The position numbers and the translations under genes are program-made. DNA of 64,000 bases, taken from assembly GCF_014926405.1 (NCBI RefSeq), contig NZ_JACXXJ020000003.1, forward strand, positions 1,285,001-1,349,000, written 5' to 3'. This stretch comes from Agrobacterium vitis (GTDB taxonomy: Bacteria; Pseudomonadota; Alphaproteobacteria; Rhizobiales; Rhizobiaceae). Shown here piece by piece: positions 47,152-57,596 of this stretch (its first letter is position 1; the number at the start of each line of letters is the position of its first letter). The notes under the pieces were generated by a model. That model was not told the origin of the DNA, made no database searches, and worked only from the letters and a program-made list of their open reading frames with translations.

Positions 47152-47599
47152 AGGAGCTCGCAAAGGATGAGTGAAGAAACAGATTTCTCAGTGGCACGAT
47201 GCCGGTCTTGAACGGTGTGATTGGCCTGCCCTCGCCATCGCTCGTTCGAACCTTCGATGAGGCAAGAGGCCTGCCGTCGACAGTGACATTCACGCCGATT
47301 TCGATGTGCTGTCCGGGAAGTGCCGCCACTGTCTTGATAAGCGGCGCAAACCCACCGGGGCAGAGGCCACGCCTGACATAGCCGCGGCGGCGTGCCTCCT
47401 CGAATGACGCGGTCGGCGGTGGGCAGATGAACACGAGATCGCCGACCTCGACCGGACGCTGCAGGGCCATGATACGCCAGAGCCCAAGCGGCTCGCTCGG
47501 CGTCAGGTTCAATCGAAAGCCGCCGAAGTATGCGATTGCCGCCAGAGCGGCGATCATCCCGCCCAGGCCGGCCAGGAACAGGAGAAGCCGCCGCCTCAT
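47072..47599 (-). CDS. traF: TraF conjugal pilin peptidase/cyclase (S26 family)
   Basis: TraF is the signal-peptidase-like enzyme that trims and cyclises the TrbC pilin. In 175 residues it has an N-terminal membrane helix, the catalytic Ser motif SEPLGLWR (about residues 35-42) and the catalytic Lys region [15 protein letters not shown] (about 87-101), followed by the C-terminal [10 protein letters not shown] and [21 protein letters not shown] box E. The ATG overlaps the traA stop by 4 nt. Confidence 0.93.
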   Translation of the reverse strand: MRRRLLLFLAGLGGMIAALAAIAYFGGFRLNLTPSEPLGLWRIMALQRPVEVGDLVFICPPPTASFEEARRRGYVRRGLCPGGFAPLIKTVAALPGQHIEIGVNVTVDGRPLASSKVRTSDGEGRPITPFKTGIVPLRNLFLHSSFASSYDSRYFGPVPDTGLLGLAWPVLTFNP

Positions 47600-50500
47600 T
47601 GCTTCATCACCGGCGTCTGACGCTGGGCGAGCCGCAAATCTTCGGCCTGACGCAGGGTCTGGACGGTGCGCTCGTGAGCGGCGAGCTGCTGGGACGTGCG
47701 TATGATCGGCCAGGCTTCCTTCAGATGCTCCTTCTGCTCGGGCTGCATCCCGTCTGAGAGTTTGTCGAAGAGCTTTCCGGAGGGTTCGCGCGCGGCATTG
47801 GTGAGCAGTGTGCGTTCCCCGAACCGCTGGGTGACAGCTTGGTTGAACCCGTCAATTTCCAGCTTGGTTTCCCGATTGCTCAGTGCATATGCCATGGCCG
47901 CCGGCAGATCGTTGCGGTCGATCGCGTCACGCACGCGCTCCAGCACCACATGTGCTGCCGGCGACAATGCCGGGATGTCGATCGACACGCGCTGACGCAA
48001 TACCTGCTCGTCAGCCTGCAGCCGCTGCACGGCGGTCTCGCGCATCCTCAGATACTGCTTGAGATCGCGCTTCAGGGCCGGAACATTGAGGTTTGCAACG
48101 CGACGGTCCTCGCGCTCGGTCTTGCTGGCAAGAATGCCGGTCTTGCCCTTCAGCGGTCCGATCGACGCCGGGGCGGTCGTCAGCGTCTGAAGCGCCAGTT
48201 CTGCCGTTTCTTTATCCGCTAGCACCGCATCGAAGTTCATCGCCCGGAAGGCGGTCTCGGGATCAGCAAAGACGTAAGAAAAGCGGGTCGAGACCTCTTC
48301 CCATTGTTGTCTGAGGGCTGGATCGGTGTCGAGCTTTTGCTCCACCGTATCGGCGACGGAACCGGAAAATGTCCTGATGCCTGCAACCATGGGCGCGGCC
48401 TCCTTCATCGTTTGGGTTTTTAAGGGGTGGTGCAGACCGAGACGCTCTGCAAAGACAGCAAGGCGCTGGCCGAGATCGACAAGTTTCGTCTTCTGGCGCA
48501 GCGTCCAGTCGAGTTGGTCGCGTAGCAGCGTCCGCGCCACCTGGACGATGTTAAGGCCGCGACTTTCCGCAAACCGCAGCGCCTCGCGGTAAAGCTTTCC
48601 GCGCTCATAATCGAGCGTGGTCTCCTTGGCATTTTTTCTGGAGAGGACTTTGGCAAGACCACCATTGAAGGCGAAGGATCGCGTCCCGTAATAGAGCTGC
48701 AAATCCTCGCGGTGGCGGGTCATCGCCACATAGGTCAGATGCCGGTCGAGGGAGAGGCTTGCCAACACCTTCACACGGTCGACTGTCGCGCCTTGGCTTT
48801 TATGGATCGTCGTGGCGTAACCATGATCGAGATTGCTGTAGAAGCGTTGCTCGACGATGACCTGCCGGCGCTGATTACCCTCTCCGACGACAGCAACGAT
48901 CCTGTTCGGTGCGGTCTCAATGACATGAGCGATCATGCCGTTCTTGACGCCGAGCGATCCTTCGTTCTTCAGGAAGACGATCTGGTCGCCCGCGTCGAAC
49001 TGGCGAATGCCGTCAGCCGTTTTGAATACATGGCCCTCACCGACAATGCCGCGTTCAACGAGTTTTTCGCGGGCCATAATGTTCAGCTTCCGCACGTCGC
49101 GGCGCAGATGCGCGAGGATCAACGTTGTCTTCGTCTGGTCGTAACCGTGGTTCCAGTCACCGATGAGCCGCTCGACCGCTTCGGCCTTGAGGCGCGTTCC
49201 CGTGATCCTGACATTGGCATCATAGGCGGCCAGCGCCTTTTCCACATTGCCTCGCGCCAGATCGAGCGAGGCCTTGCGCATCCAGTCCTCGCGCTGGCGA
49301 TAGATCGTCTCGAGTTCGGCATAGCCGATGCGGTCGACGATGGCGCGGAAGGCAGCCCCCGCCTCGATCGGCTGGAGTTGTTCGGGATCGCCGACCAGCA
49401 CGATCTTGGCGCCTGCCCTGACGACGGCATCGACGAAGCCGGCCATCTGTTTTGAGGCGACCATGCCGGCCTCGTCCATGACGAAGACGGTTTTATCATC
49501 GAGAACGTCACGGCCCCGATTCCAGCGCAACTCCCATGATGCCAGCGTGCGGCTTTCGATGCCGGCTTCCTTCTCCAGGCCTTCGGCCGCCTTGCCGGCA
49601 AGCGCGCCGCCGACAACCCGGTATCCGGCAAGTTCCCAAACCTCGCGGGCGGCTTTCATCATCGTGGTCTTGCCAGCGCCAGCGCGTCCAACCACGGCCG
49701 CGATCCGGGCGGGACCGGCGATCCGCTCGATCGCCGCTTTCTGCTCCTGCGACAACCGCTCATGCCGCCGGAACGTTGCATTCAGAGCAGCTTCAGAGAC
49801 AGCATGGCCGTCCCGGTTCGACAGCCACAACGCCTGCCGCACCATCGTCGCTTCCAGCCGGATCATCGCCCGGGTCGAATAACGGGCGGGTACTTTTTCT
49901 CCGGTCGCGAACTCGATCGTGTCGCGCTGCAAACGCAAAACTTCCGGGTTCAGCATGATGCGTGACATCAGTTGCTGGAAGACAGCCGGGTCATCGACAT
50001 AGCGATGCAGAACCTTGGCGACATCGCGTTCATCGAAGACGCTCTTCTCTCGCGTGATCAGGTCAAGCACGATGGCTGGATTGTTCAGAATGCGGCGGGT
50101 GTTTTCGCTCCGCCGCTCTTCGTTCAATTCGATGCGCTCAAGCTCTGGCCGGACGCCCTTCTCCTGTGCCTTGCGCTCGATCGCCTTGGCGCCAACGCCG
50201 AGGTGGATCGTCGGTTCAAGCTCGATACCTTGTTTTTCATAGGAACGGCCATCGATTTTGAGATCGATCCCGCCAAGCGCCAGGTGATGGTTCAACCGCT
50301 CGAACCATCCATCGCGTAAGGAATTGAAGTCATCCGTCGATCCGGCCCAGAGCTCATAGAGGATTTTGCCGGACTTCGTGCGGACCGGCTGGCCATCCTC
50401 GCCATTGACCGCAACCTTCTTCGATCCGAACCCCTCCTCGATCAGCGGGCGCAATGTCGTCATCAGATGGATGTGCGGATTGCCTGGATTGTCGTGGTAG

Positions 50501-50898
50501 ACCCAATCGGCAACCATGGCTTTGGCGAGGATGTGTTTTTCCACGAAGTCGCGAACTAACGCGATGTTCTGCTGCGGGGTGAGCTCCAGCGGAAGAGCGA
50601 TTGTCAGGTCCCGGGCAAGTTGCGCATCAGAGCGCTTTTCGAAAGCCTCGACCTTGTTCCAGAAGGCTTCCGAAGCTCCGGCAACAGAGCGGTCAGCAAT
50701 CAACGCGCGGACCCATTTCGGCGCGTCGGCCGGAAGCATGAATTCCTCATGCAGCAGCCCCTGTTTGCGGGTGTAGTCGATGGTGCGGGCCTCGCGCTCA
50801 TATTCCATCTTCGCGCAGTGCCGGTAGGCCGCAGACAGCACCACGCTGCGGCCGCCGCCGCGGCTGATGATGCTGGCTGAGAAGTGGGCGATAGCCAC
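47596..50898 (-). CDS. traA: TraA conjugative relaxase-helicase (MOBQ)
   Basis: TraA nicks oriT and unwinds the transferred strand. The protein has 1100 residues. The N-terminal MobA/MobL relaxase domain has [29 protein letters not shown] and the metal motif [17 protein letters not shown] RecD-like helicase domain follows, with Walker [10 protein letters not shown] (about 398-406), [21 protein letters not shown] and [17 protein letters not shown]-terminal domain of about 300 residues is of unknown role. I chose GTG 50898 (MAIAHFSAS), spaced well from AGGAG and giving the usual Ti length; GTG 50910 is possible. Confidence 0.95.
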   Translation of the reverse strand: MAIAHFSASIISRGGGRSVVLSAAYRHCAKMEYEREARTIDYTRKQGLLHEEFMLPADAPKWVRALIADRSVAGASEAFWNKVEAFEKRSDAQLARDLTIALPLELTPQQNIALVRDFVEKHILAKAMVADWVYHDNPGNPHIHLMTTLRPLIEEGFGSKKVAVNGEDGQPVRTKSGKILYELWAGSTDDFNSLRDGWFERLNHHLALGGIDLKIDGRSYEKQGIELEPTIHLGVGAKAIERKAQEKGVRPELERIELNEERRSENTRRILNNPAIVLDLITREKSVFDERDVAKVLHRYVDDPAVFQQLMSRIMLNPEVLRLQRDTIEFATGEKVPARYSTRAMIRLEATMVRQALWLSNRDGHAVSEAALNATFRRHERLSQEQKAAIERIAGPARIAAVVGRAGAGKTTMMKAAREVWELAGYRVVGGALAGKAAEGLEKEAGIESRTLASWELRWNRGRDVLDDKTVFVMDEAGMVASKQMAGFVDAVVRAGAKIVLVGDPEQLQPIEAGAAFRAIVDRIGYAELETIYRQREDWMRKASLDLARGNVEKALAAYDANVRITGTRLKAEAVERLIGDWNHGYDQTKTTLILAHLRRDVRKLNIMAREKLVERGIVGEGHVFKTADGIRQFDAGDQIVFLKNEGSLGVKNGMIAHVIETAPNRIVAVVGEGNQRRQVIVEQRFYSNLDHGYATTIHKSQGATVDRVKVLASLSLDRHLTYVAMTRHREDLQLYYGTRSFAFNGGLAKVLSRKNAKETTLDYERGKLYREALRFAESRGLNIVQVARTLLRDQLDWTLRQKTKLVDLGQRLAVFAERLGLHHPLKTQTMKEAAPMVAGIRTFSGSVADTVEQKLDTDPALRQQWEEVSTRFSYVFADPETAFRAMNFDAVLADKETAELALQTLTTAPASIGPLKGKTGILASKTEREDRRVANLNVPALKRDLKQYLRMRETAVQRLQADEQVLRQRVSIDIPALSPAAHVVLERVRDAIDRNDLPAAMAYALSNRETKLEIDGFNQAVTQRFGERTLLTNAAREPSGKLFDKLSDGMQPEQKEHLKEAWPIIRTSQQLAAHERTVQTLRQAEDLRLAQRQTPVMKQ

Positions 50899-50978
50899 GA
50901 CGTAAAACACTCCTGGTTCGAACCTCGTTCGTCGGAAGCGACAACCCTACGACGGCCCCGCCAGGGCCGTGGGCAAGC

Positions 50979-51009
50979 ACGTCGCATCAGCGACGTATAA
51001 TTGCGCCCT
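50979..51009 (+). other. oriT: oriT with nic region (Q type)
   Basis: ACGTCGC (50979-50985) and GCGACGT (50990-50996) form an inverted repeat, followed directly by ATAATTGCGCCCT. This matches the nic region of Ti plasmid oriT and the RSF1010 family, with cleavage expected near 51005/51006 (TTGCG/CCCT). It lies between the divergent traA and traC genes. A second inverted repeat (CGGCCC/GGGCCG, about 50953-50969) lies on the traA side. Confidence 0.88.
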
Positions 51010-51063
51010 TGGATCCGCTCCTTCGGAACGGCGGGATCATCCTCCAAAGTGTCGGCTTTGCCG

Positions 51064-51081
51064 ACGTGCAGATCTGCACGT
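51064..51081. promoter_or_regulatory. tra box between traA and traC
   Basis: ACGTGCAGATCTGCACGT is a perfect 18-bp palindrome, the closest to the Ti consensus of the boxes in this window. It sits 75 bp before traC and 166 bp before traA, and would control both divergent operons through TraR. Confidence 0.9.
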
Positions 51082-51155
51082 TCCTTCGGACGTGCTTTTG
51101 AGGAAATCTTGCAACGGAACAGAGCCGCCAAGATTTCCAGGGAGATGCGACCGGA

Positions 51156-51452
51156 ATGAAGAAACCATCATCGAAGATCAGGGAAGAAATCGCCAGATTG
51201 CAGGATCAGCTGAGACAGGCCGAAACACGCGAGGCCGAGCGCATCGGCAGGATCGCGCTGAAGGCCGGCCTCGGTGAGATCGAGATCGAGGAGACCGAAC
51301 TACAGGCGGCGTTCGAGGAGATTGCAGGGCGGTTTCGCGGAGGTAAGGCGCCTTCGACCGGAAGGAAAAATGCCGGGGATGGTCGAACCAGCGGTGAACC
51401 GTCGGCGACGATCGCGTCTGGCGCGCCTGCGGGCGGGCCTGGTGAGGCTTGA
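51156..51452 (+). CDS. traC: TraC conjugal transfer protein
   Basis: TraC is a small accessory protein of DNA processing in Ti-type transfer. In 98 residues it has an N-terminal coiled coil ([40 protein letters not shown]) and a disordered, Gly/Ala/Ser-rich tail. ATG 51156 follows CAGGGAGATG. It is the first gene of traCDG, with traD 4 bp later. Confidence 0.92.
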   Translation: MKKPSSKIREEIARLQDQLRQAETREAERIGRIALKAGLGEIEIEETELQAAFEEIAGRFRGGKAPSTGRKNAGDGRTSGEPSATIASGAPAGGPGEA

Positions 51453-51456
51453 ACGC

Positions 51457-51672
51457 ATGGCCCGCACGATGACGAATGACGCGCGAAAGAAAGACACGCG
51501 CGAAAAAATCGAACTCGGTGGCCTGATCGTCAAGGCAGGATTGCGCTTTGAGAAGCGGGCACTGCTGCTCGGCCTGCTGATCGATGCCAGTCGCCGCCTC
51601 AAGGGCAACGATGCCGAGAAATCGCGCCTGACAGTGATAGGCGCGGAGGCGTTCGCTCATGACGGCGAGTAA
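51457..51672 (+). CDS. traD: TraD conjugal transfer protein
   Basis: TraD is a 71-residue accessory protein with the core [41 protein letters not shown] shared with Ti TraD. Length and place are standard. The ATG at 51457 is used, and it overlaps traG by 14 nt. Confidence 0.93.
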   Translation: MARTMTNDARKKDTREKIELGGLIVKAGLRFEKRALLLGLLIDASRRLKGNDAEKSRLTVIGAEAFAHDGE

Positions 51673-53620
51673 AGTGTTCCTCGCCGTCATCCTGGCCACG
51701 ACGATGATCGCCGTGGTGGTTTTTATGCCGGGGATCGAACACTGGCTGGCCGCGTTTGGGAAAACCGCGCAGGCCAAGCTGATGCTCGGGCGGATCGGCC
51801 TCGCGCTGCCCTATGCGACCGCGGCTGCTATCGGCACGATCTTTCTGTTCGCGGCGAACGGGACAGCGGCTATTAAGGCGGCAGGATGGGGGATCGTCAG
51901 CGGAAATGGTGTGGCAATCCTCATCGCGGTGCTACGTGAGGGGGTTCGCCTGGCCGGGATCGCTGGTGACGTGCCAGCAGGACAGTCCGTGCTCGGATAC
52001 GTGGACCCCGCAACGATGCTTGGCGCATCGACAATGTTCCTCGCCGGCGTCTTCGCACTGCGCGTCGCGATGAAGGGGAACGCCGCCTTTGCCAAAGCCG
52101 CACCACGGCGGATCGGGGGAAAGCGAGCGGTGCATGGCGAGGCCGACTGGATGAAAGTGCAGGAGGCCGCAGAACTTTTCCCCGATCCCGGTGGCATCGT
52201 CGTCGGTGAACGGTATCGTGTCGATCGCGATAGCGTTGCGGCGGTGTCGTTCCGCGCCGATGATCCGTCGACCTGGGGCGCGGGAGGCAAGAGCCAGCTC
52301 CTATGCTTCGACGGCTCGTTCGGCTCCTCGCATGGCATCGTCTTCGCCGGCTCCGGCGGTTTCAAGACGACGTCGGTCACCGTCCCGACCGCGCTCAAGT
52401 GGGGTGGTGGACTCGTTGTCCTCGATCCATCGAGCGAGGTCGCGCCGATGGTATCGGAGCATCGCCGCAAGGCTGGCCGGAAGGTGGTCATTCTCGATCC
52501 CTCGGCGTCAGGCGTCGGCTTCAACGCGCTCGACTGGATCGGGCGACGTGGCAGCACGAAAGAAGAGGACATCGTCGCCGTCGCAACCTGGATCATGACC
52601 GACAATTCGCGCTCGGCGTCTGCCCGCGACGACTTCTTCCGGGCATCGGCGATGCAGCTCCTGACGGCCCTCATCGCAGACGTATGCCTGTCCGGTCACA
52701 CGGACGAAGAAGACCAGACGCTGCGCCGTGTGCGTAAGAACCTTTCGGAGCCTGAACCCCAGCTACGGGCGCGCCTGACAAAAATCTACGAGCAGTCGGA
52801 ATCGGGCTTCGTGAAGGAGAATGTTTCGGTCTTCGTCAACATGACACCCGAGACCTTTTCTGGCGTCTACGCCAATGCGGTGAAAGAAACCCACTGGCTG
52901 TCCTATCCGAACTACGCCGCGCTCGTCTCAGGCGACAGTTTCTCGACCGACGATCTTGCCGATGGCGGGACAGACATCTTTATTGCGCTCGATCTGAAGG
53001 TACTGGAAGCCCATCCGGGATTGGCCCGTGTGGTTATCGGATCGCTGCTCAATGCCATCTACAATCGAAACGGCGATGTGAAAGGTCGCGCTCTCTTCCT
53101 GCTCGACGAAGTCGCCAGGCTCGGCTATCTGCGCATCTTAGAGACCGCACGGGATGCCGGACGCAAATACGGCATCACTCTGACGATGATCTTCCAGTCC
53201 ATCGGCCAGATGCGCGAGGCCTATGGCGGTCGGGACGCGACGAGCAAGTGGTTCGAATCCGCGTCATGGATCTCGTTTGCCGCGATCAACGACCCTGATA
53301 CTGCCGACTACATTTCGAAACGCTGCGGCGATACGACGGTCGAGGTCGACCAGACTAACCGCTCTTCAGGGATGAAAGGTTCGTCGCGCTCACGTTCCCG
53401 GCAGCTCAGCCGCCGTCCACTGATCCTGCCGCATGAGGTGCTGCGCATGCGCGCTGACGAGCAGATCGTGTTCACATCGGGCAATCCGCCGCTCAGATGT
53501 GGACGTGCCATCTGGTTCAGACGCAAGGATATGAGCGCGTCCGTCGGAGAAAACCGTTTTCACAAGCAAATCACAGACGGGGTGAAGAGCTATAAGGCCG
53601 CTCCGACGACAGACACATAG
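51659..53620 (+). CDS. traG: TraG type IV coupling protein (VirD4 family)
   Basis: TraG connects the relaxosome to the mating channel. In 653 residues it has N-terminal membrane helices (about 1-145), HGEADWM, a Walker A-like [19 protein letters not shown] (about 225-243), LVVLDPSSE, and Walker [15 protein letters not shown] (about 478-491), with MIFQSIGQM following. The GSGGFKTT form of Walker A is the one in Ti TraG proteins. It is last of traCDG, and a nuclease gene follows after 5 bp. Confidence 0.95.
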   Translation: MTASKVFLAVILATTMIAVVVFMPGIEHWLAAFGKTAQAKLMLGRIGLALPYATAAAIGTIFLFAANGTAAIKAAGWGIVSGNGVAILIAVLREGVRLAGIAGDVPAGQSVLGYVDPATMLGASTMFLAGVFALRVAMKGNAAFAKAAPRRIGGKRAVHGEADWMKVQEAAELFPDPGGIVVGERYRVDRDSVAAVSFRADDPSTWGAGGKSQLLCFDGSFGSSHGIVFAGSGGFKTTSVTVPTALKWGGGLVVLDPSSEVAPMVSEHRRKAGRKVVILDPSASGVGFNALDWIGRRGSTKEEDIVAVATWIMTDNSRSASARDDFFRASAMQLLTALIADVCLSGHTDEEDQTLRRVRKNLSEPEPQLRARLTKIYEQSESGFVKENVSVFVNMTPETFSGVYANAVKETHWLSYPNYAALVSGDSFSTDDLADGGTDIFIALDLKVLEAHPGLARVVIGSLLNAIYNRNGDVKGRALFLLDEVARLGYLRILETARDAGRKYGITLTMIFQSIGQMREAYGGRDATSKWFESASWISFAAINDPDTADYISKRCGDTTVEVDQTNRSSGMKGSSRSRSRQLSRRPLILPHEVLRMRADEQIVFTSGNPPLRCGRAIWFRRKDMSASVGENRFHKQITDGVKSYKAAPTTDT

Positions 53621-53625
53621 GCGAC

Positions 53626-54078
53626 ATGACATTGAGACTTTTTACGGCAATTGCCAGCCTATCCCCCTTAGCCATTGGCTTCCTCGCATCTGGCGCTTCC
53701 GCCCAGCCTTCAAGTAGTGCAAGCAGCGTGAACGAAGCCTTCTCTATCTGCGGAAGCGGGCAACGTATCACCTGCGTGGTGGATGGTGATACGTTCTGGT
53801 TTCGAGGTGAGAAGATCAGGATCGCCGACATCGACACGCCGGAGCTCAGCCCGCCAAGATGCGAGCGCGAACGCAAGCGCGGACTTGCGGCGAAACAGCG
53901 TCTGCTCGACATTCTCAATTCGGGTCCGCTCTCGTTCAAGACGACCGCAAGGGATGAAGATCGCTTCGGTCGCAAGCTCAGGATCGTCTATCGGGAGCGA
54001 CGATCGGTCGGCGATCTTCTCGTCGCCGAAGGCCTGGCTCGGAAGTGGGAAGGATCACGTCGCAGCTGGTGCGAATGA
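53626..54078 (+). CDS. Thermonuclease family protein, exported
   Basis: A staphylococcal-nuclease-fold protein of 150 residues. A signal peptide ends near ASAQPSS. The SNase core is ITCVVDGDTFWFRGEKIRIADIDTPELSPPRCERERKRG, with the catalytic Arg/Asp/Glu area in RIADIDTPE and RDEDRFGRKLRIVY. It follows traG closely and is a regular companion of rhizobial traG. It might process DNA or RNA in the periplasm during mating; this is inference. Confidence 0.88.
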   Translation: MTLRLFTAIASLSPLAIGFLASGASAQPSSSASSVNEAFSICGSGQRITCVVDGDTFWFRGEKIRIADIDTPELSPPRCERERKRGLAAKQRLLDILNSGPLSFKTTARDEDRFGRKLRIVYRERRSVGDLLVAEGLARKWEGSRRSWCE

Positions 54079-54174
54079 TCCGGGCGCCGGCGGATCATTG
54101 TTGTGAATCGATGATGCCCGACCGATTCAAAACTCTCATTGGACGGCAGATTACGAACGCGCGATTCTACGGGC

Positions 54175-54441
54175 ATGATCACGCAGCCCTACCACATCTA
54201 TGTCGAGCGTATCGCGCCGGAACAGAACATGGCGCAGTTCTATGCGCTTGCTGTTCAGCCGACATTGTTCGGAGAGGTGTCGCTGGCGCGCGCCTGGGGC
54301 CGGATCGGAACGCGCGGACAGCAGATGGTGCGTCTGTTCGACAATGAGCGCCAGGCCATTAACCTGTTCCTCGACGTGCTTCGCGAGAAGCCCAAACGAG
54401 GTTATCGGCCAAAACGACCTGTGGACATCCCACGGATCTGA
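54175..54441 (+). CDS. WGR domain protein
   Basis: An 88-residue protein that is almost entirely a WGR domain: YHIYVERIAPEQNMAQFYALAVQPTLFGEVSLARAWGRIGTRGQQMVRLFDNERQAINLF. The motif here is WGRIGTRGQ. WGR domains bind nucleic acid ends in PARP enzymes; stand-alone forms are common on rhizobial plasmids and uncharacterised. ATG 54175 gives the shortest product that covers the domain. Confidence 0.85.
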   Translation: MITQPYHIYVERIAPEQNMAQFYALAVQPTLFGEVSLARAWGRIGTRGQQMVRLFDNERQAINLFLDVLREKPKRGYRPKRPVDIPRI

Positions 54442-54524
54442 TCCTCGTCTCCATCGTCGCCGATGACAATCCGGTCATAAGCTGACACGGATTTTATCTT
54501 TGATAACAACATGCGAGGAATTCC

Positions 54525-54684
54525 ATGACCACCACCAATGAAATCGCCGACAAGATTGCAGCCGATAACGGCCTGACGAAGGTTCAGGCCAAGGGCATTG
54601 TCGAGGCCGTCTTCCAGGCCATCGCCGATGCCGCAGGCTCCGATGCTGAAACCTCGATCCCAGGCTTCGGGAAGTTTAAGGTCA
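54525..54684 (+). pseudogene. HU-family DNA-binding protein, exon 1 (interrupted by group II intron)
   Basis: This encodes residues 1-53 and the first base of codon 54 of an HU protein: MTTTNEIADKIAADNGLTKV, then FQAIADAAGSDAETSIPGFGKFKV. It stops at the intron boundary after GTCA. HU proteins bend DNA and help partition, replication or transfer. If the intron splices, the full 92-residue protein is made, so the gene may be functional. It is called pseudogene here only because the frame is interrupted in DNA. Confidence 0.92.
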
Positions 54685-55302
54685 GTGCGACGTGAAAGTT
54701 GCCTAAGTAATTGTTTGTACGGGATTTATATTCCGGGACAAACCTGATGTTCCGTCATCAGTAGCCTACCGGCACATGCGGGACTGGTAACGGTCCGGTT
54801 TGAAGCTGTCGGGACAATGTAGCCGGGCCTTCGGGCCATGCCGATGTCGTGAGGCTGAGGCATCTTCTGCGAGCATCAGTGCGGATGAGGCGCTAGGCTG
54901 GGTGGTATGATCAATGCAAATGAACTGCTGATAAACGTCGTGAAATTTGACAAGCCAAAGATGCTGACAGGCTTGAACCAAAAGGTGTGCGGTCGGCTGC
55001 TTCCCTTTACTTTGGAGGCACACGGACGAAGGACCGCCGGCGGATAGGCAGGATCTAACCCACCCGCGTTATTTAGGTGAAACACGGTAAACCCGTATCG
55101 TCGCCCGGCAACGGGCAGGCCGACCGCAAGGAAAGTTGTTGGCGGTGCGGGCAGAGGATGTCGGAGAAAGCGAACGCCGGACTGTAATGGTTTGGACAGG
55201 GGTTGCGGCTCGCCAACATCACCCCGCCCGAAAGGGGGCAGACTTCCGACGGGTCTCCCGTCGCGAGAGAATGTGCAGAACCCTCGGCAGGAGGACAGGC
55301 AA

Positions 55303-56844
55303 ATGACGGTCACAACAGTGACTGGTGCGGCCTCCCGCGAAGCGGTGAGCTGGGACCAGATTGACTGGCGCAAGGCTTACCAACACGTGCGACGGCTGCA
55401 GATGCGTATTGCGAAGGCGGTTAGGGAAGGTCGCTGGGGCAAGGTGAAAGCCTTGCAACGGCTGCTGACCCACTCGTTCAGCGGCAAAGCGCTTGCCGTG
55501 AAACGGGTTACTGGAAATCAGGGAAAGAGAACACCCGGAGTGGACCGGATCATCTGGGACACACCGGGTAAGTGCGTCAGAGGATTATTGTCGCTCAAAC
55601 GGCGTGGGTATCATCCTTTGCCGTTGAGGCGGGTATATATCCCGAAAGCAAATAGCAAGAAACTGCGTCCGCTCGGTATTCCGACGATGAAGGACAGGGC
55701 CATGCAGGCACTTCACCTGCTCGCTCTGCTACCTGTCGCGGAAACGACGGCAGACCCGAATTCGTACGGTTTCCGACCGTTTCGAGCGACCCGTGATGCG
55801 GCCCGCCAGTGCTATATTGCTCTGCGCGGACGAGGCACGGCGGAATGGGTCTTAGATGCGGACATTGCTGGTTGCTTCGACGAAATCAGCAAAGACTGGC
55901 TCATCGCCAACATCCCCATGGACAAGGTGGTGCTCCGGAAATGGCTGGACTCCGGTTACATACAGGATGGTGATTGGCACGCGACGAAAGCGGGTACTCC
56001 GCAAGGGGGAATAATCTCGCCCACGCTCGCTAACATGGCCTTGGACGGAATGGAAAAGATGTTACGGGACTTCTACGGCCCAAGACGTCGCAACAGCCTG
56101 ACCAAGGTCCACTTGATACGTTACGCCGATGACTTCGTCGTCACAGGTGCTTCGAAAGAGGTGCTTGAGGAGGCGAAATCTCTAGTCGAGGACTTTCTGT
56201 CGGAACGAGGTCTGTCTCTGTCTGAAGAAAAGACTCGCATCGTGCGGGTCGAGGAAGGTTTCGACTTCCTCGGCTGGAACGTGCGCAGATATGATGGGCA
56301 TACCCACATCAAACCCGCCAAAAAGAACGTGGTGGCGTTTATGCGCAAGATTCGGACGATCATCAAGGGTGCCGCCGATGTGAAGCAGGAGTATCTGATA
56401 ATGCGGCTGAACCCGGTCATAAGGGGATGGACCAATTATCATCACAACCAGGTGGCGAAGGAGACCTTCCGCAAGGTCGATCATCTCATCTGGAAGTGTC
56501 TCTGGCAGTGGGCCTGTCGTAGACACCCGGACAAGCCGCTTCGCTGGGTGAAGTATCGTTACTTCGCTCGGGAAGGTACACGAGACTGGGTATTCCGCGC
56601 AGGGATGAAGGATAAGGCAGGAAACCTCAAGTTCATCCGCCTCATCCACGCGTCCGACGTACCGATACGTCGCCACTGCAAAATCCGGGCCGAAGCGAAT
56701 CCTTTCGATCCCATGTGGGACAGCTACTTCGCCGGAAGGCGCGGTCTGCCGTCGGAAGTTACGGATCGGCCCGGTGATTCCACATCTCATACCGATGCAC
56801 AGGAACTGGCGGCTCTGGTCAAACAGGGCTTGGCGGAGGCTTGA
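55303..56844 (+). CDS. ltrA: Group II intron reverse transcriptase/maturase
   Basis: The intron-encoded protein has 513 residues and helps RNA splicing and retrohoming. Reverse transcriptase blocks: KRTPGVDRI, LRPLGIPTMKDRAMQ, YGFRPFRATRDA, DADIAGCFDEIS, GTPQGGIISPTLANM and YADD (274-277). The maturase domain includes MRLNPVIRGWTNYHH. The C-terminal IRRHCKIRAEANPFDPMWDSYFAGR is a reduced endonuclease-like region without the HNH cysteines. ATG 55303 follows AGGAGGACAGGCAA; a longer frame from TTG 55192 lacks support. The stop lies at the start of domain V. Confidence 0.95.
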   Translation: MTVTTVTGAASREAVSWDQIDWRKAYQHVRRLQMRIAKAVREGRWGKVKALQRLLTHSFSGKALAVKRVTGNQGKRTPGVDRIIWDTPGKCVRGLLSLKRRGYHPLPLRRVYIPKANSKKLRPLGIPTMKDRAMQALHLLALLPVAETTADPNSYGFRPFRATRDAARQCYIALRGRGTAEWVLDADIAGCFDEISKDWLIANIPMDKVVLRKWLDSGYIQDGDWHATKAGTPQGGIISPTLANMALDGMEKMLRDFYGPRRRNSLTKVHLIRYADDFVVTGASKEVLEEAKSLVEDFLSERGLSLSEEKTRIVRVEEGFDFLGWNVRRYDGHTHIKPAKKNVVAFMRKIRTIIKGAADVKQEYLIMRLNPVIRGWTNYHHNQVAKETFRKVDHLIWKCLWQWACRRHPDKPLRWVKYRYFAREGTRDWVFRAGMKDKAGNLKFIRLIHASDVPIRRHCKIRAEANPFDPMWDSYFAGRRGLPSEVTDRPGDSTSHTDAQELAALVKQGLAEA

Positions 56845-56876
56845 GCTGTATGCTGGGAAACTCGCACGTACAGTTC
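56843..56876 (+). other. Group II intron domain V
   Basis: A 34-nt hairpin begins GAGCTGTATG and ends CGTACAGTTC, with a GGGAAACTC internal part. It is the catalytic domain V. The T/A pair replacing the common C/G pair in GAGCYGTATG/CGTACRGTTC is compensatory, so the fold is kept. Confidence 0.92.
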
Positions 56877-56917
56877 TTAGGGAGGAGCGGCCCGGCAACG
56901 GGTCGTTCCTACCCGAC

Positions 56918-57036
56918 AGGCATCGCCGGAGCGCGAGGGCCGCAATCCCGCGACCGGAGAAAAGATGACTGTTGCCGCTTCGAAGAAGCTGACCTTCGCG
57001 CCTGCCAAGGCGCTCAAGGATGCACTGAACAAGTGA
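56918..57036 (+). pseudogene. HU-family DNA-binding protein, exon 2
   Basis: This encodes the end of HU: (K)ASPEREGRNPATGEKMTVAASKK, then LTFAPAKALKDALNK and TGA at 57034. The RNPATGEK arm motif and length match HU; exons 1 and 2 together give 92 residues. Confidence 0.92.
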
Positions 57037-57081
57037 TCCCGGTAGCGGAGAGCCCCGCCTTGGCAGGCGGGGCATCCAGTC

Positions 57082-57390
57082 TCAGTCCCGGTTCGACCGG
57101 GACCAGATGAGGGAGAGGCCTTCCTCGCCTTCGACCTCGATCAGCGTTGCGTAGATCGGGGCCGGGAAGCTCGGGTCGTCGAGCTTGACCGAGAGGTAGT
57201 CGCGGCCTTCGTTCGAGGTCTTCTTCCAGCCTGCGCCGAATTCCGTGGCTCCCGCGAGGATGCGGTAGTCAGGGCCTTTCTCGGAGGTGCGCTCGACGGC
57301 GCGGATGGTTGCCTTGACGTTGAGGTTGAGGGTTTTGATGGTGCCGGAGAAGCCGTTGCCGGAAGCGGTGAAAGAGCCGATGGTTGCCAT
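57082..57390 (-). CDS. DUF736 family protein
   Basis: A 102-residue protein, [23 protein letters not shown], then [44 protein letters not shown]736 proteins are very common on rhizobial plasmids and integrative elements; their function is unknown. ATG 57390 follows AAAAGGATTACGACA; an in-frame extension upstream is not supported. The IS1111-group element sits about 137 bp upstream, in what was probably its promoter region. Confidence 0.9.
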   Translation of the reverse strand: MATIGSFTASGNGFSGTIKTLNLNVKATIRAVERTSEKGPDYRILAGATEFGAGWKKTSNEGRDYLSVKLDDPSFPAPIYATLIEVEGEEGLSLIWSRSNRD

Positions 57391-57596
57391 TGTCGTAATC
57401 CTTTTCGGTTGTTCGGGCCGCGTCCATCGCGGCCTCGATGGCAGTCGATAGGACCGGGGACGATCGGCCTGCACCTGAAAGGCCGAAACGCAGTGGAGGA
57501 CGGCCAAAGGAGAGGCTTTCTTGATGATGTGGACACCCCCACCACTACCGCCGAGAATATCGGCAGGGACCAATCAAACGTTGGAAAGGAAACGGG

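Larger units (their letters stand above)
54685..56917 (+). mobile_element. Group II intron inserted in the HU gene
   Basis: A complete bacterial group II intron of about 2.2 kb. The 5' end is GTGCGACGTGAAAG (consensus GUGYG) at 54685; the 3' end is CCTACCCGAC at 56917, after a recognisable domain V. Precise removal joins AAGGTCA to AGGCATCG and restores the HU reading frame through PEREGRNPATGEKMT to the stop. It encodes its own reverse transcriptase/maturase. It is orientated with the host gene, as needed for splicing. Confidence 0.93.

Noticed and set aside
55192..55302. TTG start extending the intron protein by 37 residues
   Set aside because: It would run through structured intron RNA; ATG 55303 has a good AGGAGG ribosome site and the normal N-terminus.
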